Shown here: one piece after another, positions 1 through 5,398 of the stretch | How positions within the stretch are numbered: position 1 is the stretch's first letter | Layout: every line of letters begins with the position of its first letter | DNA from: an uncultured Bacilli bacterium | GTDB taxonomy: Bacteria; Bacillota_I; Bacilli_A; RF39; UBA660 | DNA length: 5,576 nucleotides | NCBI GenBank assembly: GCA_947627805.1 | Contig: CANQXB010000134.1 | Location: 1-5,576, forward strand | Direction of reading: 5' to 3' | The notes under the pieces: model-generated | The model's database searches: none | Told to the model about the DNA's origin: nothing | What the model saw: only the letters and a program-made list of their open reading frames with translations | Position numbers and translations under genes: made by a program

Positions 1-792
1 ACGATTAAAGCTTGTATCTATATTTCTTTAATTTTAATTTCTTCTTTAGTTTTTTATGTTTTCTTTTCTAATTATTCCTCAATGCAAAAAGTTGAAGAAA
101 TTCAAAAAGATATTCAAGATGTTATTGCTAAAAATGAAAATATTAATGATCAACCTCTAGATGATAATATTTCTGATGATTTAATTACTGATACTCCAGA
201 AGTTATTCCCGATAATAAAGAAAAAACTATTAATGAAGATGTTTATAGTCTTTTAGAAATTAATAAAGATACTGTGGGTTGGTTAAAAGTAAATAATACT
301 AATGTTGATTACCCAGTCGTTCAAGCTAGTGATAATGATTATTATTTAGATAAAAATTTTAAAAAGAAAAAAGATCCTAGTGGATGGATTTTTATGGATT
401 ATCGAGCTGATGCTACCAATTTAAGTCAAAATACTATTATATTTGGTCATAATATGTATTACAGTGGGGTTATGTTTGGAACACTATATAAAACAAAATA
501 TTCCAATTGGTATAAAAATGAAGAAAATCAAATAATTGAATTTGATACTTTATATGAAAAATTAAAATGGAAAATATTTTCTATTTATGTCGTTCCTAAT
601 ACTAATGATTATTTAATTGCTAGTTTTAGTACTCAAGATAAATTTCAAGAGTTTTTAGATTTAATCATTGATCGTAGTATTTATAATTTTAATACTCCAG
701 TTTCTAGTAATGATAAAATACTTACTTTATCTACTTGCTCAAATAATGGCAAAAATAGATTAGTTATTCATGCTGTTTTATTAGATGAATAA
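1..792 (+). CDS. Class B-like sortase, 5'-truncated by the window edge
   Basis: This is a membrane-bound cysteine transpeptidase of the sortase family, which attaches proteins to the cell wall outside the membrane. The frame is open from base 1, and the codons before the ATG at 82 encode a hydrophobic stretch (ISLILISSLVFYVFF), so the true start lies upstream and 82 is only an internal Met. Next comes an Asp/Glu/Asn-rich linker to about base 260, then the catalytic domain. Seen directly: DYPVVQ and YYLDKNF blocks, the FGHNM motif with catalytic His at 448-450, the TLSTC motif with catalytic Cys at 736-738, and the essential-type Arg at 757-759 (NRLVIHAVLL). The order and the DYPVVQ/GHNM/MFGTL spacing fit class B sortases better than class A or C, but the substrate is unknown. 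The downstream surface gene is convergent and has no visible sorting signal, so a partnership is not supported. The family call is firm; the subclass is less so. Confidence 0.9.
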   Translation, partial: TIKACIYISLILISSLVFYVFFSNYSSMQKVEEIQKDIQDVIAKNENINDQPLDDNISDDLITDTPEVIPDNKEKTINEDVYSLLEINKDTVGWLKVNNTNVDYPVVQASDNDYYLDKNFKKKKDPSGWIFMDYRADATNLSQNTIIFGHNMYYSGVMFGTLYKTKYSNWYKNEENQIIEFDTLYEKLKWKIFSIYVVPNTNDYLIASFSTQDKFQEFLDLIIDRSIYNFNTPVSSNDKILTLSTCSNNGKNRLVIHAVLLDE

Positions 793-817
793 CTTTTTTT
801 ATACTTTTTATTCATAT

Positions 818-856
818 AAAAACCTAGTTTCTATATTTAAAAACTAGGTTTCATTT
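818..856. terminator. Bidirectional terminator between sortase and surface-protein genes
   Basis: A perfect 11-bp inverted repeat (AAACCTAGTTT at 820-830, AAACTAGGTTT at 841-851) encloses a 10-nt loop. On the minus strand it is followed by a run of five T (822-818), a good intrinsic terminator for the surface-protein gene ending at 873. On the plus strand the stem ends in TTT followed by CATTTAAAT, a weaker tract that could still end the sortase transcript. The convergent arrangement of the two genes fits shared use. Confidence 0.75.
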
Positions 857-872
857 AAATATTTTAAGACTA

Positions 873-2846
873 TTATGAATTAATTATAAATGGATTTGTA
901 GTGGTACCTTCCCCAGTTAAAGATATATATGGTGAAACATAGAAGACAGGCCGAACCGCATACGTCCAGTACATCATCATGGGAAGCAAGGATCCACTAA
1001 CACTTACTTCCCACGCATCGCGAACTTGCCCGGCGACGCCAGCACTACTCATTGTCCATTCAGTAACAGCTGTATTACTTGTCCATCCGTTCGCCATAAA
1101 TAACCAATTGTCTCTTGATTCTTGATAGGCATTTACAAAGTCTGTGGCATACATTAAACCTATTTGATAAGAATATGTTGTTGTTGCGTTTTTGGGCTCT
1201 GTACTTAGTTTATTTGTATAGTATGCATTATACCATTGTTGGCTTGTGATTAGTCCTTGCCAAGTCGTTCCATTTTCCCATTTGCTACTTACAGCATCAT
1301 TTAAAAATGTTGTATTTAAATAAGTTTTCATATCGGAAACATCCCATTTAATATCACCATTAGAATTATTATGCCATACTTGACTTGTACTTGATGGAGT
1401 GGCTTTGATTATCTTTAACTGGTTAGCATTTAATCCTAAAGTTGTATCTGCTTCACTTGTTAACCCTATTATTCTGTACATATAATTATCAGGGGTAGTT
1501 GTACATTTTGTCTTATCGGTTGTTCCAAAACAAATGTAATTATTATCTACTTGAGTTGCGGTACCTTTATATCGATACATTCCGTCTACCGGAGTAGATT
1601 GTAAAGTGCTTTTTTTATCTTTATCTTTTAAATAATCTTTTAAATTTCTTAATGCTTTTTCATAAACTTCGGAACTATTACCATCGCCATCTTTAACATA
1701 GACTTCTAAACTATATATTTTCTTACTATCTAATCCACTATATACTTTAGTGTTTGAACTTGTACATGTATAATTACTTTCAGTATTTAATTTATAACAA
1801 TATTCTGTTACTCTTTTATCATCTATAGCATCTACTTCCACTGTTATGCTACTTCCTGTATCACTTGTTACTTTTACATCATTAACAATAGGCTTAGAAC
1901 CTATAATTGTAAATGGTTCTTCGGCTGTTCCCTTTCCACCTATATTTATTTCTTCACTTAAATACATTACTGGTCTTGCTGATAATTCATCTGGTGAAGT
2001 ATAGTATGATTGAGCTGATGATGCTATACAATATGGATTAGTTTTATCATATCTATTCATTGTCCATTCGGCCCACTGTCTTGGTGGATTGGCATCATTA
2101 TTCTTTATAAACATCCAACTTGTTATACAAGCATTTGATACTGAACAATTAGCACTGTTACTATAGGCTAAATAAAAGTCTGATAAATTCATTAATCCTA
2201 CTTTGGATTCAAGAATATTAATTAATGAATTTTCGGCTTTTAATACATTGGCTCCCGTTTGATTATAATTAGTAAATTCTCCATATTTCCATTTATAATC
2301 AACAATTAGATCTAACCAACTTTTATTTTGCATATATGGGTAACTACTATTACTTAAAAAGTAATTTCCACTTATACCAATATATAATGTTTAACTTGGC
2401 CAATCAGCTGCTGTTTTAGGCCAATAATATTTAGTATTTAAAGCTTCCTTCTTTATTATTTTTAATTCTTGTGTTTCTGTATCTATGCCAATAATACGAT
2501 ACATATATTTATCTTGATCATTTAAACAGACATCTTTATCATTTGTTCCAAAGCAGATATAGTTATTAACACTTGTTCCTTGATAACGACGAAGAGTATC
2601 TCCTCTTGAAGTCATATTTTCTGTTGTTTCTAGGCCACTATTATCTTGGGATGCTAAATATTCTTCTTTATCTTGTTTAGCAAAATTTCCTATTTTTGCT
2701 TCAATAAGAGGTATTTCTACTTTATCACTATAAAAGGCATGCGTATCTTTTACTATAATACTTATTAAGGTTATTATTAATACTCCTATAGTTATTCCTA
2801 TTATTACTTTCTCTTTCTTATTTATTTTCTTTAAGATATCTTTCAT
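873..2846 (-). pseudogene. Membrane-anchored two-repeat surface protein, broken by an in-frame TAA
   Basis: Read through, this is one 657-codon frame from ATG 2846, with SD AAGGAAG just upstream, to TAA at 873-875. Codon 152 is TAA (2391-2393) and the frame is unchanged on both sides. Residues about 13-32 form a signal-anchor helix after a Lys-rich start. The following AFYSD...IPLIEAKIGNF recalls the start of camelysin/TasA-type exported proteins, a loose resemblance. Two related domains follow (about 84-318 and 421-657), each with NNYICFGT, a second Cys, YMYRIIG, LKIIK, EWTM, RPVxY and a Gly-rich end. Between them, about 319-397, is a fibronectin III/Ig-like module (EYCYKL, YVKDGDGNSS), then a Lys/Asp-rich linker. 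No LPXTG or NPQTN-like signal is visible at the C-terminus (ends NPFIINS). The function is unknown, though the layout suggests a ligand-binding or adhesive exported protein. The Met at 2333 lies mid-domain without an SD and is not a credible separate start. The TAA could be a mutation, a sequencing error or a mixed population. Confidence 0.75.
942..1040 (-). other. GC-rich, codon-atypical segment in the surface gene (candidate variable region)
   Basis: Within repeat 2 the 33 codons from GGC (1040-1038) to TTC (944-942) contain about 56 G or C in 99 bases by hand count, about twice the window average. They use GTC, GCC, GGG, CGC, GCG, CCC, ACG and CGG, which are rare or absent in neighbouring genes. 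Repeat 1 of the same protein encodes the equivalent stretch (EWTM to RPVMY) with ordinary AT-rich codons. The segment ends at the conserved YAVRPVFY core. It could be a DGR variable region or an imported cassette. Only the composition break is certain. Confidence 0.5.
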
Positions 2847-2886
2847 AATTCTTCTTCCTTTTTATTTAATGTTGCATATACCGAAT

Positions 2887-2912
2887 AAAATAACTAGAAA
2901 AAAACTAGTATT
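2887..2912 (-). promoter_or_regulatory. Leader hairpin of the surface-protein transcript
   Basis: The minus-strand leader between the predicted promoter and the start codon holds a short stem (ACTAG paired with CTAGT) around a poly-T loop, followed by TATTTTATT. It could act as a weak attenuator or 5' stabilising stem. The stem is only 5-6 bp, so any function is speculative. Confidence 0.25.
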
Positions 2913-2936
2913 ATTAGGGTATTTTATTATAATTAA

Positions 2937-2965
2937 ATTTTACAACAGATGTGTTCAACTGTCAA
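2937..2965 (-). promoter_or_regulatory. Sigma-A-type promoter of the surface-protein gene
   Basis: On the minus strand there is a perfect -35 TTGACA (2965-2960), a 17-bp spacer and -10 TAAAAT (2942-2937), predicting a start near 2930 and a leader of about 85 nt. The -35 box lies at the centre of the 44-bp dyad and the -10 overlaps its outer arm, so a protein bound to the dyad should repress. A TATAAT further downstream (28-nt spacing) is less likely to be the -10. Confidence 0.65.
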
Positions 2966-2981
2966 CACATTAGTTGTAAAA
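2938..2981. promoter_or_regulatory. 44-bp dyad operator between divergent genes
   Basis: Nested inverted repeats share one centre at 2959/2960. The outer arms are TTTTACAAC (2938-2946) and GTTGTAAAA (2973-2981); the inner arms are ATGTGTT (2949-2955) and AACACAT (2964-2970). All 16 arm positions are complementary, separated by a 2-nt interruption. The dyad covers the surface gene's -35 and part of its -10, and abuts the likely extended -10 of the regulator. Divergent placement next to an XRE gene makes it the probable autoregulatory operator, by inference from family practice. Confidence 0.65.
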
Positions 2982-2983
2982 GG

Positions 2984-2992
2984 TGCTATAGA
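2984..2992 (+). promoter_or_regulatory. Extended -10 promoter of the XRE regulator gene
   Basis: TGCTATAGA reads as an extended -10 (TG, one base, TATAGA). No good -35 lies at 16-18 bp; that region falls inside the dyad. Transcription would start near 2999, giving a leader of about a dozen bases before the ATG at 3011 with a modest GGTGA ribosome site. An alternative -10, GATAAT at 2991-2996, is possible. Confidence 0.4.
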
Positions 2993-3010
2993 TAATATGG
3001 TGATTTTGAT

Positions 3011-3238
3011 ATGTATTATAATGAGCGAATTAAATGGGTAAGAGATTGTAAAAATATAACTCAAAAAGAAATGGCTGAACATTTAGGAATATTACAACAA
3101 CAATATGCCCGATATGAAAAAGGAGTTAATGTCATGCCAATTACTTATTTACTAGAAATTTGTAAATATTTAGGAGTTTCGGCTGATTATATTTTAGGCT
3201 TAAAAGATGAAGAAGATTTAAGAAAAAATAACAATTAA
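3011..3238 (+). CDS. XRE/Cro-CI family DNA-binding regulator (75 aa)
   Basis: This is a compact single-domain repressor-type protein. The lambda repressor-like helix-turn-helix fills residues about 5-65: helix RIKWVRDCK, then ITQKEMAEHLGI as the first HTH helix, QQQYARYEKG as the recognition helix, PITYLLEICKYLGVSADYILGL as the closing helices with the family's usual end, and a short charged tail. There is no ligand-binding or oligomerisation domain, so it resembles stand-alone transcription repressors or the antitoxin-like members of the family. It is transcribed divergently from the surface-protein gene behind a 44-bp dyad, which makes control of that gene and of itself the simplest reading. 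The ATG start is supported by GGTGA 6-7 nt upstream and by the usual family N-terminus. The terminator overlaps its last codons. The family call is certain; the target is inferred. Confidence 0.92.
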   Translation: MYYNERIKWVRDCKNITQKEMAEHLGILQQQYARYEKGVNVMPITYLLEICKYLGVSADYILGLKDEEDLRKNNN

Positions 3239-3249
3239 ATCTTCTTTTT
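3212..3249 (+). terminator. Intrinsic terminator of the XRE gene
   Basis: A perfect 10-bp stem (GAAGATTTAA at 3212-3221, TTAAATCTTC at 3235-3244) is followed by TTTTT (3245-3249). The stem includes the last codons and the TAA at 3236-3238, so it ends the XRE message and separates it from the promoter at 3264. Confidence 0.75.
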
Positions 3250-3263
3250 AAAAAATTAAATAG

Positions 3264-3292
3264 TTGTAATTTTATATAAATTTGGGTATAAT
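3264..3292 (+). promoter_or_regulatory. Strong promoter of the small RNA
   Basis: TTGTAA (3264-3269), a spacer of exactly 17 bp, and a perfect TATAAT (3287-3292) predict a start at about 3299. No ORF with a ribosome site follows, which argues for a non-coding transcript. The 9-mer TAGTTGTAA covering the -35 (3261-3269) also occurs in the right arm of the XRE dyad (2971-2979). Confidence 0.65.
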
Positions 3293-3298
3293 GTTATT

Positions 3299-3363
3299 AA
3301 GAAAACGCAAGATTAGAGCGTTGTCTTAAGTCTATGCTACCTTTATGGTAGTGTTTTTATTTC
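3299..3363 (+). ncRNA. Two-hairpin small RNA, candidate type I antitoxin
   Basis: A transcript of about 65 nt is predicted from the promoter at 3264-3292 to a terminator. Hairpin 1 begins at the start site: TTAAGA and AACGC (3297-3308) pair with GCGTT and TCTTAA (3318-3329) around one A-G mismatch and a 9-nt loop. Hairpin 2 is the terminator: GCTACC (3336-3341) pairs with GGTAGT (3347-3352), then TTTTTATTT. The RNA is antisense to the last seven codons and the 3' UTR of the small hydrophobic ORF on the other strand, the geometry of convergent Bacillota type I antitoxins such as RatA and SR4. I do not recognise it as a named RNA family. Its existence as a transcript is likely; its role as an antitoxin is inferred. 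Confidence 0.5.
3335..3363 (+). terminator. Terminator of the small RNA
   Basis: A 6-8 bp stem around loop TTTAT (3342-3346) is followed by a U tract from 3354 (TTTTTATTTC). It lies inside the 3' end of the opposing 30-codon ORF, so the ORF's last codons mirror the terminator stem. Confidence 0.65.
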
Positions 3364-3435
3364 TTTTAAAACCAAAAGGAATAAAAGAATAAAAACAATA
3401 AAGAGCAAAACATTTATAAGTGTTTTATTCCTCAT
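3343..3435 (-). CDS. 30-aa hydrophobic membrane peptide, candidate type I toxin
   Basis: ATG at 3435-3433 to TAA at 3345-3343. The peptide starts MRNKT, has an uninterrupted hydrophobic helix at residues 6-23 (Leu, Ile, Val and Phe apart from one Asn), and ends KEIKTLP, so it is a single-span, positively charged micro-protein of the size of Fst or BsrG-type toxins. An in-frame TGA lies just upstream, so the start is fixed. GAAGG (3443-3439) precedes it by only 3 nt, a tight spacing that implies poor translation, a common trait of such toxins. The 3' end overlaps the opposing small RNA. T-rich sequence in an AT-rich genome gives hydrophobic reading frames by chance, so coding status is not proven, and it has no clear sequence likeness to a named toxin family. 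Confidence 0.42.
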   Translation of the reverse strand: MRNKTLINVLLFIVFILLFLLVLKEIKTLP

Positions 3436-3482
3436 AGGCCTTCACATCATTTCTTTTTATTACTTTACCTTCTAGAAAGGAA

Positions 3483-3512
3483 AGAATAGAAAAAAACGAA
3501 ATGTTTAGACAA
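3483..3512 (-). promoter_or_regulatory. Possible promoter of the hydrophobic-peptide mRNA
   Basis: On the minus strand TTGTCT (3512-3507), an 18-bp spacer and TATTCT (3488-3483) predict a start near 3476, giving a leader of about 40 nt. Around the start, 3463-3484 contains a nearly perfect inverted repeat (GAAAGGAAAG against CTTTACCTTC). Another weaker candidate is TTGTCA (3583-3578) with TATTAT (3557-3552), at a poor 20-bp spacing. Confidence 0.35.
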
Positions 3513-3577
3513 CACCCTTTTCTTGCGTCAGTTATCTATTTTAATTACAAGATAATAAAAAGTCTATGGGGAAATTT

Positions 3578-3592
3578 TGACAACATTTGTCA
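3578..3592. promoter_or_regulatory. Short perfect dyad, operator-like
   Basis: TGACAA, CAT, TTGTCA forms a perfect 6-bp inverted repeat with a 3-nt centre, flanked by T-rich sequence on both sides. It lies upstream of the hydrophobic-peptide gene and downstream of the 75-aa Gly/Tyr/Pro protein gene. Its size suits a small dimeric regulator, but no regulator can be assigned. Confidence 0.3.
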
Positions 3593-3640
3593 TATTTTGG
3601 CGAATATTATCTAATATTGGTTAAAACATTTAATTTTCAA

Positions 3641-3665
3641 TAAAAAAAGAAGACTTACATCTTCT
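3641..3665 (-). terminator. Terminator of the Gly/Tyr/Pro-rich protein gene
   Basis: On the minus strand AGAAGA (3665 side), a 6-nt loop and TCTTCT (to 3648) form a 6-bp stem followed by a run of seven T (3648-3642). The stem begins within the TAG stop codon at 3664-3666. It closes the minus-strand gene group. Confidence 0.6.
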
Positions 3666-3891
3666 AATATGGTCTAAATGGTGGGTAATAATAATTATAA
3701 CTAAAATTACCATAAGGGTAGTTAGGATTAAAACCTTGGCCACCATTAGGATATGGAGCCACATTATAAATTGGTCTAGGTCTTGTTAAGCCAACAGCTG
3801 CTCCACCCAAAAGCGCCCCTCCCAGAAATGGCACAATAAATCTTTCATTATTAAAATTATTAGGATAATAATTAAGAGGTCTATTATACAT
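3664..3891 (-). CDS. Small Gly/Tyr/Pro-rich protein with glycine-zipper-like segment
   Basis: I do not recognise a named family. The 75-aa product has a tyrosine/asparagine-rich start, a hydrophobic Gly/Ala segment at residues 18-35 (PFLGGALLGGAAVGL), an RPRP turn, and a low-complexity tail of NYPYG and NYYYPPF type; it contains 12 Tyr and 12 Pro. Short proteins of this look (glycine zipper followed by Tyr/Gly/Pro tail) are common in Bacillota, and some belong to spore coats or cell surfaces, but assigning either here would be a guess. The ATG is preceded by GAAAGGAAG at good spacing and the gene ends in its own terminator, so it is very probably real. It starts 54 nt after the acetyltransferase gene and could be the last gene of that operon, although an AT-only hairpin lies between. 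Confidence 0.72.
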   Translation of the reverse strand: MYNRPLNYYPNNFNNERFIVPFLGGALLGGAAVGLTRPRPIYNVAPYPNGGQGFNPNYPYGNFSYNYYYPPFRPY

Positions 3892-3918
3892 AATATCTTC
3901 CTTTCAATTGTATATTAT

Positions 3919-3946
3919 GTATAATATTTTTTTTAAAATATTATAC
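3919..3946. repeat. Perfect 12-bp AT inverted repeat after the acetyltransferase gene
   Basis: GTATAATATTTT (3919-3930), TTTT, AAAATATTATAC (3935-3946) is a perfect hairpin touching the TAG stop at 3946-3948. No T tract follows on the minus strand, so it is not a standard terminator for the acetyltransferase gene. Each arm contains TATAAT, and the minus-strand copy could be a -10 box for the small gene starting at 3891. It could also be an mRNA processing or stability stem. Confidence 0.5.
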
Positions 3947-4398
3947 TAGCCTATAATACATTTCATTGTTTCTTTTACAGGTAAAAAATTATTTTTTAAA
4001 TATAAATTATGAGCTTTAGTATTGGCCACTAAAACATTAACTTCAATTTCTTTTAAATGTCTTTTGATAGCCCACTTTTTAAATTCTTCTATTAAAGCAT
4101 CGGCAACCCCTTTTCTGCGGTAAGCATCACTTACATAAAGAGCATCTAAAATGCCAATATCATTAACACATGTCTCATCCTTCTCTTTTATAAAGCCATA
4201 TATATAACCAATTATTTGCTCATCTATTAAAGCCACTAAAATTATACTTTTATCATCATCAATATAATTTTCATACATATTCGTAACTTCAAAATTCATA
4301 TCAATATTTTTATCATAATTACCTTCATCACGAATTAATAATGTAAGTAAATAGTTTAATTCTTGAGCATCTTCCCTCTTAGCTTTTCTTATTTCCAT
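3946..4398 (-). CDS. GNAT-family N-acetyltransferase (150 aa)
   Basis: This is an acyl-CoA-dependent acetyltransferase of the GNAT fold, cytosolic; the substrate cannot be told from sequence. Seen in order: an N-terminal beta strand and helix (EIRKAKREDAQEL), central strands SIILVALIDE and GYIYGF, then motif A with LDALYVSDAYRRKGVADAL, where R94-R-K-G97-V-A99 is the acetyl-CoA pyrophosphate-binding loop. Motif B follows, with NTKAHNLYLKNNF (126-138) and the usual Tyr before the final strand. The length is normal for a single domain. The ATG at 4398-4396 has a near-ideal GAGGAGG ribosome site, which lies inside the last codons of the upstream TIM-barrel gene. The two genes overlap by 10 nt, so translational coupling is likely. 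A shared task with the sugar-type isomerase is possible but unproven. Confidence 0.9.
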   Translation of the reverse strand: MEIRKAKREDAQELNYLLTLLIRDEGNYDKNIDMNFEVTNMYENYIDDDKSIILVALIDEQIIGYIYGFIKEKDETCVNDIGILDALYVSDAYRRKGVADALIEEFKKWAIKRHLKEIEVNVLVANTKAHNLYLKNNFLPVKETMKCIIG

Positions 4399-5177
4399 AT
4401 TTCCTCCTCAAACATTTTTTGTAATTTTTTAGCTCTCTTATAGCCTTCTTTATAAAAATCTTGAATATTTAAATTAGCATAATATTTACTATAAACAATT
4501 TCTAAAATTAAATAACCTTGATAATTATTTTCTTTTAAATTTTTAATAACTTCTTCCCAATTAATAGTTCCATCAAATGGTAGTAAATGTTCATCAGCTA
4601 AACCATGATTATCATGTAAATGAACTGCTAAAATGCGATCTTTAAAATGATTAAAGTTAAATTTATCATGAAAATAATAATGATAATGACCCGAATCAAA
4701 GCAAATACCAACATTGGGATTTTTTATATTATCTAAAACATATTCTAAAAAGCCTTCATAATGAACATTTTCAAAAGCAATTTTAATATTTAAATTAGCG
4801 GCATAATCCGCAATTTCTTGTAATCTTTTTAAACCTAATTCATTATAATTTAAAGTTTTTTTACTAGTTAAATGCATCATTACTAAAGATATACCGTTTT
4901 GAAAACATTTATCTAAATCTCTTTTATATAAATCTACTAAATAATCGCCCTTTTCATTCCATAAATCCGTTATTCCATCATAAGTTAAATGAGCATAAGA
5001 ACCATTTAATCCTAGTTCTTTTAAATATTCTAATTGCTGTTCTTGGGTTACAATAAAGTCTCGATTATACCACTGAATAAAAACATTTTGAAAGCCACTT
5101 TCTTTTATAACTTTAATTGTTTCATAAGGATTATTATTTATATTAGCATTACTAACAACAACCATTACATCTTTCAT
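4389..5177 (-). CDS. Sugar phosphate isomerase/epimerase-like TIM-barrel protein (262 aa)
   Basis: The protein belongs to the xylose isomerase-like TIM-barrel superfamily (AP endonuclease 2 family), metal-dependent enzymes that isomerise or epimerise sugars or inositol derivatives. Residues expected to bind divalent metal are present: E136 (IAFENVH), D161 and H164 (GICFDSGH), H186 with H188-D189 (VHLHDN), D195 and H197 before the conserved PFDGTINW loop, and E226 (YLILEI). H102 (MMHLT) also fits the active site. The length suits the family. The start is ATG at 5177-5175: AAGGAAA lies 8 nt upstream, while the in-frame TTG at 5201 sits before that ribosome site and has none of its own. It is the first gene of a pair with the overlapping acetyltransferase gene. 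The substrate is unknown; nuclease (endonuclease IV) activity is less likely because the family's full zinc set is not evident. Confidence 0.88.
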   Translation of the reverse strand: MKDVMVVVSNANINNNPYETIKVIKESGFQNVFIQWYNRDFIVTQEQQLEYLKELGLNGSYAHLTYDGITDLWNEKGDYLVDLYKRDLDKCFQNGISLVMMHLTSKKTLNYNELGLKRLQEIADYAANLNIKIAFENVHYEGFLEYVLDNIKNPNVGICFDSGHYHYYFHDKFNFNHFKDRILAVHLHDNHGLADEHLLPFDGTINWEEVIKNLKENNYQGYLILEIVYSKYYANLNIQDFYKEGYKRAKKLQKMFEEEIWK

Positions 5178-5205
5178 AAATATTTTCCTTTCTAGTCTCA
5201 ATGTT

Positions 5206-5234
5206 TATATATTTTTGTCTTATTTTTCATCCAA
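5206..5234 (-). promoter_or_regulatory. Probable promoter of the isomerase-acetyltransferase operon
   Basis: On the minus strand TTGGAT (5234-5229), a 17-bp spacer and TATATA (5211-5206) predict a start near 5199 and a short leader carrying AAGGAAA. The -35 matches consensus at only three positions, so this is a moderate call. Confidence 0.4.
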
Positions 5235-5342
5235 CGTATATACATCAATGTAAAAAACCCTAGATATTTTATGATAACCTTGTTCTAATTATCTTCTTAC
5301 TCATAGCCTTACTTTTTACTTTAGTAATTTAGTAACCTATAA

Positions 5343-5383
5343 TAAGAGAAAAGCACTCAATTTACTTTCAGTAGATTAAGTGC
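5343..5383 (-). terminator. Hairpin and T tract, possible terminator downstream of tRNA-Leu
   Basis: On the minus strand GCACTTAATCTAC (5383-5371) pairs with GTAAATTGAGTGC (to 5353), 13 positions with one mismatch and one wobble, followed by TTTTCTCTT. It could end read-through from the tRNA before the isomerase operon promoter. The same DNA is the first stem of the candidate plus-strand RNA. Confidence 0.45.
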
Positions 5384-5398
5384 AAACCAAATATTGAC

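Noticed and set aside
82..84. ATG at 82 as the sortase start
   Set aside because: The frame is open back to base 1 and encodes the expected membrane helix, and there is no ribosome site before 82, so the gene begins outside the window.
873..2333. A separate 486-aa gene starting at Met 2333
   Set aside because: The Met is inside repeat 1, has no ribosome site, and the frame continues upstream through codons homologous to repeat 2 up to the single TAA at 2391.
2391..2393. TAA as a recoded or reassigned sense codon
   Set aside because: Other genes in the window end in TAA or TAG as normal stops, and no recoding stem-loop is evident next to the site.
3239..3660. DGR template repeat or reverse transcriptase remnant in the gene-poor region
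   Set aside because: No segment resembles 942-1040 with adenines at the differing sites, and no long ORF exists there.
5178..5201. TTG at 5201 as the isomerase start
   Set aside because: It precedes the AAGGAAA ribosome site that serves the ATG at 5177, and the extra eight residues do not fit the family N-terminus.
5269..5304. 11-codon minus-strand ORF with GTAAGG before its ATG, locally similar to the start of the 30-aa peptide gene
   Set aside because: The product is short, basic and not hydrophobic; the likeness (AAGG, CTATGAG) covers only the ribosome site and start and is easily chance.
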